Of a DNA stretch of 64,000 bases, positions 8,385 to 15,079 are shown one piece after another (positions within the stretch are counted from its first letter, which is position 1; the number at the start of each line of letters is the position of its first letter). Position numbers and translations under genes: made by a program. Source of the stretch: JBDSKH01 sp035495435 (lineage in GTDB: Bacteria; Actinomycetota; Actinomycetes; Actinomycetales; Microbacteriaceae); NCBI GenBank assembly GCA_035495435.1, contig DATJFV010000046.1:1-64000 (forward strand). Reading direction: 5' to 3'. The notes below the pieces were generated by a model, which saw only the letters and a list, made by a program, of their open reading frames with translations, had not been told where the DNA came from and did not search any database.

Positions 8385-9112
8385 TCCGGGACGAACCAGG
8401 GCGGGTAGACCGCAACCTTCGGCCGGAACCCCGTCCCCGAGAGCAGTGCGCGCACCTGATCCCGCACCGGCTCGTTCGCCACGCCGATCAGCGCCACGTC
8501 GGAGAACGGCACGGCGTGCGGAGCGAGGATCTCCGCCGCGAGGAAGTCGGGCTGGCGGCGCAGCAACTGGGTGGCGTCGACTGCTCCGCGGGCGAACCGG
8601 GTGGCGGGGGCACCGGCGTCGGCGTCGGCCGCCAGGATGTGGTCGCCCAACGTCACCGCCGGGATCGCGAGCTGCACGAACTCGGTCGCCTTGGCCGCAC
8701 GTGCCGCATCCGACCAGTGCGGGCCGATCGCGCCGTCCCGCAGTTCGATCCAGCGTGCGGCGACGGGCGAGGCGTAGAAGGCGACGTGCTCGGCCACGGT
8801 CGAACCGTCGGCGAGATCGGCGGCGCGGCGCAACTCCCGGGTCGTGGCGGAACTCACATCGACAACCGGTGTGGCATCCGCGCGGAGTTCGCCGTCATGC
8901 AGAATCGCCTCGAGGTTGCGCAGATGGGTCACATGGAAGAGCCGCTGTGTCGCGAGCGAGTACGGAGCCACGGCGGGCGCCCCCGGCGCGCGAACCGCGG
9001 GCTTGCGCGCCGACGTCGAAGCACGAGGAGCCTTGGGAGGCTCGGGAGCGGTGCGGGGGTAGCAGATGTCGCAGAGTCCGGCCTCGAACCCGTGGATGCA
9101 TTCGTCAGCCAT
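8381..9112 (-). CDS. DarT-like (DUF4433) ADP-ribosyltransferase family protein
   Basis: The 243-residue protein starts with a small metal-binding-like motif (C5, H7, C14, C17), then a Pro/Ala linker to about residue 52. The core shows the DarT-type pattern: FHVTHLRNLEAIL (59-71), EHVAFYASP (108-116) and AAEILAPHAVP (192-202), where E194 aligns with the catalytic glutamate. DarT enzymes transfer ADP-ribose from NAD to thymidine in single-stranded DNA. The start at 9112 follows a TAGCAT box by seven bases. Its own family may differ from classical toxins because the zinc-like head is extra and DarG is missing nearby. Confidence 0.7.
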   Translation of the reverse strand: MADECIHGFEAGLCDICYPRTAPEPPKAPRASTSARKPAVRAPGAPAVAPYSLATQRLFHVTHLRNLEAILHDGELRADATPVVDVSSATTRELRRAADLADGSTVAEHVAFYASPVAARWIELRDGAIGPHWSDAARAAKATEFVQLAIPAVTLGDHILAADADAGAPATRFARGAVDATQLLRRQPDFLAAEILAPHAVPFSDVALIGVANEPVRDQVRALLSGTGFRPKVAVYPPWFVPE

Positions 9113-9119
9113 TCCTTCG

Positions 9120-9125
9120 ATGCTA
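9120..9125 (-). promoter_or_regulatory. -10 box TAGCAT, leaderless, for the DarT-like gene
   Basis: On the minus strand TAGCAT ends seven bases before the ATG at 9112. It lies between this gene and the end of the acetyltransferase gene, so the DarT/HTH pair likely has its own promoter. Confidence 0.45.
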
Positions 9126-9138
9126 CGGGGTCCGGCGG

Positions 9139-10449
9139 TCAATACCAGATGCTGAGGAAGGGAAGCTCCTTCGCCGCCAGAATCTTGTTGGCCGTTTCGC
9201 AGGCAGACGCACCCGATTCCCGCACACGCCCCGCGCGCACCAGCGTCTCGGCGCGCACTCCCCCGAGGTACATGGCCGAGAGTTCGGCGACCCCGAGTTC
9301 CAGTGCCGGTGCTCCCGTCGTCTCCCCCGCCGGCGTGACGCTGCCCACGCCATCCCGGACCTGAAGCAACCAGCGTCCTGCCGCGTGCCCGTAGGGGTCG
9401 GTCACGTCGAACACCACCTCGCCGTCGCTGAGATAGCCGCGCCCTTCGAGCGCCGCGGGCACGTCGAGGATGCGCAGGTACTGGTGCTCCCACACGGTGA
9501 CGGTGGCGGCGCGCATGTCGGTGATCATCCAGAGCACAGGCTCATCGGTGCGCTGGTGCTCGACCTTGATCTTCGCCACGAGGGGAACTTCGAGCAGGTA
9601 GCGCCAGATCGCGGCGTACGCGTGGGGCGACTCCGTGAGGAGGTGGTTCACCGTCAGGGTGTGCGCGGTGAAGTCGTCGTCCCCGCCGCTGATCGTGTAG
9701 TTCGCGATACCGCGCGTCTCGCCGGCGGCATCGACGTAGCGGATGGCGCGCAGCTTCTTGCCGCGCTCGTCGTCGGCGGCCGAGGTTCCGGCGATCTGTG
9801 CGATGCGCAGCGGCCAGAGGTCGACCTGTCCGGGGCTGCGCACCATGAGGCGCGTGTGCAGCTCGCCCAGGTGCTCGGCGAAGCGCTCGTTGGAGATGTA
9901 CTCGACCTGCCCCGCGGGCGTCGGACCCGACCAGGTGACGCGCCGCGCGTTGACCTCGTAGTCGGCCGCCCATGCCGCCGGAGCGAAGCCGTAACGCTGG
10001 TAGAGCGACGACTCGCTCACCGTCAGCATCGCCATCGGCAGGCCCACCGAGACCGCCGCCGCGAGCTCGCCCTCGAGCAGGGCACGGGCGATGCCGCGCT
10101 TGTGGTGGGTCGACGCCACGGTCACCGTACTGATCGCCGAAGCCTCGATCGTGCGGTCGCCGGGCACCGCGAGGCGCGAGACCCAGGAGTTGCTCGTACC
10201 CGCCGGCTCAGGACTCGTGCTGGAGTCGTCCCACACACCGGTGTTGCGGCGAGCGCGATTGGCCTCGAGGTACTCGGTGTGACGCTCGGCCGTGAGCCGA
10301 CCCCCATGAAATCCGCGCGTGGCCGCCTCGGACCAGGCCTCCACCGCCGCGCGATCGGACATGTCGAGCAGTGCCATGCGCAGGCCCTGCTCGGCCAGAC
10401 GGGCTGCAATGGCCGCGTCGACGGGCTCGGTCAGGTGCTGATTTCCCAC
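9139..10449 (-). CDS. Eis-like GNAT family N-acetyltransferase
   Basis: The 436-residue protein has the Eis architecture: an amino-terminal GNAT domain with an acetyl-CoA loop (HHKRGIARALLEGEL, near residues 115-130), a middle second GNAT-like region, and a C-terminal sterol-carrier-like domain. It ends PFLSIWY, leaving a free carboxyl group at an aromatic end as in Eis proteins, where that group takes part in catalysis. Eis enzymes acetylate amines, including aminoglycosides; the natural substrate here is unknown. The start is GTG, preceded at six bases by TAGCCT. Length is close to the roughly 400 residues usual for the family. Confidence 0.85.
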   Translation of the reverse strand: MGNQHLTEPVDAAIAARLAEQGLRMALLDMSDRAAVEAWSEAATRGFHGGRLTAERHTEYLEANRARRNTGVWDDSSTSPEPAGTSNSWVSRLAVPGDRTIEASAISTVTVASTHHKRGIARALLEGELAAAVSVGLPMAMLTVSESSLYQRYGFAPAAWAADYEVNARRVTWSGPTPAGQVEYISNERFAEHLGELHTRLMVRSPGQVDLWPLRIAQIAGTSAADDERGKKLRAIRYVDAAGETRGIANYTISGGDDDFTAHTLTVNHLLTESPHAYAAIWRYLLEVPLVAKIKVEHQRTDEPVLWMITDMRAATVTVWEHQYLRILDVPAALEGRGYLSDGEVVFDVTDPYGHAAGRWLLQVRDGVGSVTPAGETTGAPALELGVAELSAMYLGGVRAETLVRAGRVRESGASACETANKILAAKELPFLSIWY

Positions 10450-10455
10450 CGCTTC

Positions 10456-10461
10456 AGGCTA
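10456..10461 (-). promoter_or_regulatory. -10 box TAGCCT, leaderless, for the Eis-like gene
   Basis: TAGCCT on the minus strand ends six bases before the GTG at 10449. Confidence 0.5.
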
Positions 10462-10537
10462 GCCGCAGCCTCCGTCCTCGCTGAGAGCGCCATCCGGCCC
10501 CTTGCCACCGCACCATGAGCGGCGTGAACTGGGTGGC

Positions 10538-10753
10538 ATGTCACTCCACGACGAGAACGGGATCGCACCCGATTCGGGCATCACCGGTCCGGCCGACGCC
10601 GCACCCATGGACATCGACCGTGACACGCAACTCGATGACGACGACCTGGATGACGAGGCGGACGAGGACTCGCCGACCGGCGTCGACGCCGCTGATGTCA
10701 TCGCGACCGACCCGGCGAGCGATATCGACGCCGAGACCGGGCAGGTGCGCTGA
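10538..10753 (+). CDS. 71-residue highly acidic small protein
   Basis: The product contains DDDDLDDEADED and is almost free of basic residues. It is hydrophilic and probably unfolded. ATG at 10538 is the natural start; the in-frame extension upstream lacks the acidic character. It resembles the acidic proteins at 6409 and 7734 in composition and in its MSL opening. It stands alone, divergent from the acetyltransferase gene. Function unknown. Confidence 0.65.
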   Translation: MSLHDENGIAPDSGITGPADAAPMDIDRDTQLDDDDLDDEADEDSPTGVDAADVIATDPASDIDAETGQVR

Positions 10754-10765
10754 TCGCGCAGCGGC

Positions 10766-11112
10766 TCACGACTTGTCGATCAATGTCAGCAGCTTCTTGG
10801 ACGCTTTGGCGATGTCCTTGTGACCGTACTGGGCGGCGCGGGACTCCATGGAGATGACCGCGCAGCGGTGCACCTTCGTGTAGTCCCCCATCGGGAACTC
10901 GAAGCGCCCTTCGTCTCAGGGCTCGCCTCGCTGTCGACGCCCAGATGCCACTGAGAGAACTCGTCCCACGAGTGCGTCTTCAGCCACGCGGTTTCCTCCT
11001 TGGCTGGCAGGGCGTCCTCGCTCCAGTCGTCGCGTTCGTCGCGCACCACCTTGCCCGCCTTGATCAGCTTGCGGGCGTTCTTCACGGCTTCCTTGTTCAG
11101 CTTCACGGACAT
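10766..11112 (-). pseudogene. Frameshifted small conserved actinobacterial protein
   Basis: The frame begins MSVKLNKEAVKNARKLIKAG and reads well to SPETKG near 10909, then turns into a Ser/Arg-rich frame that lacks family character. From there the next frame continues as RFEFPMGDYTKVHRCAVI and runs to a stop at 10766-10768, restoring a 115-residue protein like those I recall as conserved actinobacterial hypotheticals. One base appears lost in the GGGCGC context near 10904-10909. Total length (347 bases) is one short of a whole number of codons, which agrees. It may be a real pseudogene or a base-call error. Confidence 0.75.
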
Positions 11113-11245
11113 GCCTCCAGCCTGCGCCTCCGCCGAGGGTGAGCGCCGGATGCTCAGGTGCCTTTCACAGATCGCTCACCTAACCCGAAACCCGCGTTTC
11201 GTCAATACCCTGCCCTGATCGCCGCGGGACGCTCAGAGTGGAGGC

Positions 11246-11419
11246 ATGTCTTCGCCCCGACACCGCCGCGAGCTCCCGCACGAGAAACCGCAACTGCGCT
11301 ACGACCCGCCTATTCCGCTGCGCAGTTCGGACTTCGACGCGGTGTCGCCCATGCGGCGTCCGGGAACGGACGACCACCGCACCACCACGACGGGAGGGTC
11401 TCGGAATGCACGACGATAA
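11246..11419 (+). CDS. Possible 57-residue basic small protein
   Basis: The frame starts MSSPRHRRELPHEKPQLRYD and is rich in Arg and Pro. The ATG is preceded by GGAGG only one base away, which is too close for a standard ribosome site; CAGAGT lies six bases upstream and could be a weak leaderless -10. It overlaps the next small frame by 14 bases. Support is moderate to weak. Confidence 0.4.
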   Translation: MSSPRHRRELPHEKPQLRYDPPIPLRSSDFDAVSPMRRPGTDDHRTTTTGGSRNARR

Positions 11420-11507
11420 CGGCCGGGGACCGGCTCAGTGGGTCCCGGAGCGGATCGAGCGCGAACCGAGTGGTGACGGTCCGGCGCAATGCGACGACCT
11501 GAACTAA
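11406..11507 (+). CDS. Possible 33-residue small protein
   Basis: MHDDNGRGPAQWVPERIERE begins this short frame. GGGAGGG lies about seven bases upstream of the ATG, an ideal ribosome site. It overlaps the preceding small frame and ends against the convergent SGNH/GAF gene. Nothing else supports it. Confidence 0.4.
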   Translation: MHDDNGRGPAQWVPERIEREPSGDGPAQCDDLN

Positions 11508-12703
11508 CCGGTCGGCTTCTCCCACATCAGGGCCTGCGCGGCGAGCGCGAGGCTGCGCAGGGTGGCGGCATCGGCTGACGAGAAGGTGCGGGGCGCGCGA
11601 TCGATAACGCAGAGCGTGCCGACGCGTTCACCGCCCGGCGCTTCGAGCGGATAGCCGGCGTAGAAGCGCACGTCCTCGCGGCTGGCGAGCCAGGACGCAT
11701 CGCGGAACTCGGGGTCTGCGTGGACATCCTCGACCACGTACACACCCGGCGTGCGGATGGCGACATCGCAGATCGTCGAATCGCGCGGAACCTCACCCCG
11801 CGGAAAACCGGCGGTCGCTTTCGACCACATCCGGTCGTTGTCGATGAAGTTGATCGCGGCCGCGTCGACGCCCAGCATGTCGCGCGTCATCGCCACGATC
11901 CGGTCGACCGCCGGATCGGGTGGTGATCCCACCACCCCGAGTCGGTCGAGGGCACGCTGTCGTGCGGTCTCATCCTGCGGCAGTCCCGGTCGGTGCGCCC
12001 CGAGCGCCAGAGCACCGATGACGGCGGGCACAAGTTCCAGTGCCCAGGCCTCGTAGACCGCCGACGCGTCCCGCTCGAGACGGACCCCGGCCCGGCGCGG
12101 CCCGAACTCGACGTATTCGGCGACACCCGACTCGGCACAGGCCTGCCGGGTCACCGCGTTCTGGCGGGCGATCCTGCGCTCACTCCAGGACACCACGAAA
12201 CCCGGAGCGCCCATGTCGTGCATGAACGGAGCGACTCCCGCGAGAAGCACCGGGAGCGTGGTCGGTGCCTGCTCGGCGACTGCGTCGAACAGCGACTGCA
12301 GCTGCCGACGGTACTTGGCGAACGGCATCATCGTCACGATCTCGGTCACCCCACCGAGAATGAGCACAGCGTCGAAGCGCTCGAGGCGCTCAGCGCGCAT
12401 CGCCGCTGCCGCACGGAGGGCATCGAAGCCCTCGATTCCTCGAACCTCGACATCGGCACCCCGGCCGGTGCGGCCGGCAAGGGCACGCGCCAGATGCCCC
12501 GAGAAGGTCAGGTCGTAGGACGCGACGCCGATGCCCTCGACGACCGGAGAGCCGAGCACCAGCACCCGGTCGGGGTCGGGGCCGCGGCCGTGCGCGATCG
12601 GGGGTCCCGACGGTCGCGCGAGTTCCGCATCCCGTCGCACGATCGCCTTCGCCCACGCGTGGGCGGGCGCCCCGAGGGTCGCGTGCACGACCGACTCCCA
12701 CAC
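11504..12703 (-). CDS. SGNH-hydrolase-like plus GAF domain protein
   Basis: About 399 residues. The first 240 resemble SGNH/GDSL hydrolases (RVLVLGSPVVEGIG, FDAVLILGGVTEIV), but the GDS block reads GSP and the GxND block reads GGVTE, so hydrolase activity is doubtful. The last 150 residues form a GAF domain (INFIDNDRMWSKATAGF, DSTICDVAIRTPG, RFYAGYPLEAPGG), as in sensors that bind small molecules. I place the start at a GTG (12703) because AGGGGG lies eight bases upstream; a GTG nine bases earlier is also possible. A stress or signalling role is a guess. Confidence 0.7.
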   Translation of the reverse strand: MWESVVHATLGAPAHAWAKAIVRRDAELARPSGPPIAHGRGPDPDRVLVLGSPVVEGIGVASYDLTFSGHLARALAGRTGRGADVEVRGIEGFDALRAAAAMRAERLERFDAVLILGGVTEIVTMMPFAKYRRQLQSLFDAVAEQAPTTLPVLLAGVAPFMHDMGAPGFVVSWSERRIARQNAVTRQACAESGVAEYVEFGPRRAGVRLERDASAVYEAWALELVPAVIGALALGAHRPGLPQDETARQRALDRLGVVGSPPDPAVDRIVAMTRDMLGVDAAAINFIDNDRMWSKATAGFPRGEVPRDSTICDVAIRTPGVYVVEDVHADPEFRDASWLASREDVRFYAGYPLEAPGGERVGTLCVIDRAPRTFSSADAATLRSLALAAQALMWEKPTG

Positions 12704-12809
12704 AGTCCACACCCCCTGGAACCTGATCCGGCGGCACGATGGTGAGCCGTGCCGAACCCTGTCACCCAGGATAGGCCTCCATGTCCCCCATTGCGAGGAC
12801 ATGAACGGG

Positions 12810-13187
12810 TCAAGAGGGCGAGCGTGTCGCGGCGAGTCGTGCGCGCTCGGCCACCAGCCAATCGGGCATTTCGACCAGCAACTGCTTGATCTGTGCCGTC
12901 GTCATGACGTCGGGCTGACCGGCACGGGCGAGCCCCGAGTTCGAGATGCCGAGGCGGCGAGCCACCTCGCTGCGCGGGTGCGGGCCATCGCGACGCAGGG
13001 AGACGAGCCACTCCGGCGGATTCTCGGTCAGGGCCGCCAGCTGCTCGCGGCTGAGCGGGGTGCGGCGGAATTCCTCCGGCGCAGCCGGCAGATAGATCGA
13101 CAGCTTCTTGGCCGCAGTCTCGGGCTTCAGCAGCTGCGTCTTCGGCGGCTTGGGCTGCTGCCTGCGGTCCTCACGCTGCTCATCCAC
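12810..13187 (-). CDS. DUF5997 family protein
   Basis: The 125-residue protein contains KPETAAKKLSIYLPAAPEEF, LTENPPEWLVSLRRDGPHPR and RRLGISNSGLARAG, the conserved blocks of DUF5997, a small actinobacterial family. The last block looks like a helix-turn-helix. The GTG start lies six bases after a TAGCCT box. It is divergent from a LysR-type effector-domain protein with only 22 bases between the starts, and I recall this pairing from other actinobacteria. An idea worth testing is that one supplies DNA binding and the other ligand sensing. Confidence 0.85.
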   Translation of the reverse strand: MDEQREDRRQQPKPPKTQLLKPETAAKKLSIYLPAAPEEFRRTPLSREQLAALTENPPEWLVSLRRDGPHPRSEVARRLGISNSGLARAGQPDVMTTAQIKQLLVEMPDWLVAERARLAATRSPS

Positions 13188-13193
13188 CGCTCC

Positions 13194-13203
13194 AGGCTAG
13201 CCT
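13194..13203. promoter_or_regulatory. Overlapping bidirectional leaderless promoter (palindrome)
   Basis: CCAGGCTAGCCTGG (13192-13205) is a perfect palindrome. It contains TAGCCT on each strand. Each copy ends six bases before a GTG start: 13187 on the minus strand and 13210 on the plus strand. Both transcripts would be leaderless, and polymerase could probably serve only one direction at a time. Confidence 0.6.
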
Positions 13204-13209
13204 GGCCGG

Positions 13210-13737
13210 GTGCCCGAGCCGTTCGTCGTCGCATTCGTGCCGGGGGTGACCCCCGGCAAGTGGGCGCGCATCTGGTCCGAGCGGATGCCGCGGGTGCCTC
13301 TGGAGCTGCGCCCGGCATCCGAGACCGATGCCCTCGCCGCTCTCGGTGGCGACGCCCAGATGGCTTTTCTGCGTGACGTCACCGCCTCCGACGACCTGCA
13401 CGTCATTCCGCTGTACCGCGAGCAGCCGGTTGCAGTGGTCGCGCGCGACTCGGTGATCGCCGCGGTCGACACGGTGACGCTGGCCGACCTCGCGGGCTTC
13501 ACCCGCGTCGAAGGTCAGGACGCGGCGGCCGTCGAGCTGGTCGCCGCGGCCGGAGGTGTGACGATCATGCCGCAGTCGGTGGCCCGTTCCCTCTCGCGGA
13601 AGGACGTCGTCGCCCGCCCGGTGACCGACGCCGCCGACACGGGAATCGGCCTGGCCTGGCCGGTGACGGCGCAGCATCCGCTCATCGAGACGTTCATCGG
13701 CATCGTGCGCGGACGCACGGCGAACTCGTCGCGTTAG
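13210..13737 (+). CDS. LysR-type substrate-binding domain protein without HTH
   Basis: The 175-residue protein looks like the effector-binding half of a LysR regulator: FVVAFVPGVTPGKWARIW opens the fold, HVIPLYREQPVAVVARDS is the crossover strand, and GVTIMPQSVARSL is the second lobe. The usual amino-terminal winged HTH (about 60-90 residues) is absent, and only 22 bases separate it from the divergent gene, so it was not simply missed. It probably senses a small molecule. The DUF5997 neighbour is the likely partner. Confidence 0.8.
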   Translation: MPEPFVVAFVPGVTPGKWARIWSERMPRVPLELRPASETDALAALGGDAQMAFLRDVTASDDLHVIPLYREQPVAVVARDSVIAAVDTVTLADLAGFTRVEGQDAAAVELVAAAGGVTIMPQSVARSLSRKDVVARPVTDAADTGIGLAWPVTAQHPLIETFIGIVRGRTANSSR

Positions 13738-14123
13738 CCGGCGATCGCCTTCTCGATCGACATCACCAGGATCACCCGGTCGGCCTTGTCACGGGGCGGC
13801 ACCTGGCTGGGGTCGCCGTAGCGGTTCTGCAGATGCACGTAAAAGGCACCCTCGGGATCCGGGATCGTCTCGATGAGCCGCCCGCGGACCTCGAGATACT
13901 CCAGCGGGTTGCCCGGGTCGAAGATGGCGACGCTCATCGACGGGTTGTGCTGCAGGTTGCGGTACTTCGCGCGGTAGGTGGTGTGCGTGAAGCGCAGGGT
14001 GTTCGTCGGCTGGTCCCAGTCGACCCACATCGGGTTCACCTGCACCGTGTCATCGGGGCGGATGGTGCCGAGCATCACGAAGGTGGGCTCGGTCAGCAGA
14101 TGGCGGCGTTCGTCGGGGATCAC
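13734..14123 (-). CDS. PPOX-class, probably F420-dependent, oxidoreductase
   Basis: The 129-residue protein has the split-barrel flavin/F420-binding fold: FVMLGTIRPDDTVQVNPMWV (residues 15-34), LRFTHTTYRAKYRNLQHNP and VAIFDPGNPLEYLEVRG. These blocks match the actinobacterial PPOX-class F420-dependent enzymes, which reduce small substrates with a deazaflavin cofactor. Length is typical (130-140). The start is GTG. Its stop overlaps that of the convergent LysR-domain gene. The exact substrate is unknown, and FMN rather than F420 cannot be excluded. Confidence 0.8.
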   Translation of the reverse strand: MIPDERRHLLTEPTFVMLGTIRPDDTVQVNPMWVDWDQPTNTLRFTHTTYRAKYRNLQHNPSMSVAIFDPGNPLEYLEVRGRLIETIPDPEGAFYVHLQNRYGDPSQVPPRDKADRVILVMSIEKAIAG

Positions 14124-14161
14124 CGTCTCATCAGATCACATCACTCCGACGCCGGCGCGGC

Positions 14162-15079
14162 TCACACGAAACGTACCGCCCCGGCGACGCGGGTGCGCAC
14201 CTCGAAGAGGTCGGTGCCCCCGGTGCCGACGCCCGGGAGCCCGGTACGGACCAGGTCGGCCAGCCGAGGCCGCTGCACGAGGAGCGCCTGCGATCCGCGC
14301 ACCGATCCGAGGTCCATGACCCCCTCGGGCGATGCGTCGTCGGGCACGACGATCGCGAGCGCCGAGAACTTCACCCGTGCCTGCCGGGCGAAGGCGCGGG
14401 CTCGCAGGGACAGCTCATGCACCGGGCGCTCCCCCGCGGCCAGCCCCGCACCGATGAGCTCGCCGCGCTTGGTCTTCACCGGCTCGCCCCAGTCTTCGCT
14501 GAGCATCGCCCACAGCCCGGTGGGACCGAGCACGATGTGGTCGAGCTTGCCCTCGGTCGTGGCGACGTCGTGCCAGATCGTGAACCCGATGCCGAGCGCG
14601 GCGAGGGCCCGGGCCGTGTCCTCCTCGGCCACCGCATCCGCCAGCAGGTGCCGCACCTCGCGCGGCGCCGACCGCAACAGGGCCGGGTCGTAGGGGTCGG
14701 GCACCGCCACGCCGCGACCCACCCACTCGTGCAGGAGGTCGAGGTAGCGCTCGCGGTACCAGCCGCCCGGATGCCCGTAGGTGCGGGCCTGAGGCCGGGA
14801 ATCGGGACGACGCGGCGGGGCAGCGGGTGCCCAGCTGCGCGACTCGCCCGCGCCGTCGCGCACTCCGCCGCGGTCGTACGCGGCGCGTGCCTCCGGAGTG
14901 CCGACCTCCTGCCACGCCTGCTGCACCGCGTGGAAGTGCGCCGCCGCGCCTCCGGTATCCGGATGCGTCTCCCGCAGCTTCGCGCGATAGGCCCGGCGCA
15001 GCTCGTCCTGGCTCGCGGTTGCGGCGACGCCCAGAACCTCGTAGGGCGAGCGAGCCAGGGGCCCGTCGGCCCGGCTCAC
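14162..15079 (-). CDS. J-domain protein with NERD-like C-terminal region
   Basis: The 305-residue product starts with a J domain (SPYEVLGVAATASQDELRRA then HPDTGG), whose HPD tripeptide stimulates DnaK-type chaperones. After a Pro/Arg linker, the second half carries a NERD-like block (GFTIWHDVATTEGKLDHIVL, then GPTGLWAM), the fold of nuclease-related domains; the usual lysine that follows GxxxxxxK is not evident (LSEDWGEP). The GTG start overlaps the stop of the upstream DUF2207 gene (GTGA), so the two are co-translated. The combination suggests a membrane-linked chaperone or DNA function, unproven. Confidence 0.75.
   Translation of the reverse strand: MSRADGPLARSPYEVLGVAATASQDELRRAYRAKLRETHPDTGGAAAHFHAVQQAWQEVGTPEARAAYDRGGVRDGAGESRSWAPAAPPRRPDSRPQARTYGHPGGWYRERYLDLLHEWVGRGVAVPDPYDPALLRSAPREVRHLLADAVAEEDTARALAALGIGFTIWHDVATTEGKLDHIVLGPTGLWAMLSEDWGEPVKTKRGELIGAGLAAGERPVHELSLRARAFARQARVKFSALAIVVPDDASPEGVMDLGSVRGSQALLVQRPRLADLVRTGLPGVGTGGTDLFEVRTRVAGAVRFV

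Noticed and set aside
8035..10518. 827-codon plus-strand frame over the DarT-like and acetyltransferase genes
   Set aside because: Arg/Ala/Pro-rich shadow of two clear minus-strand genes.
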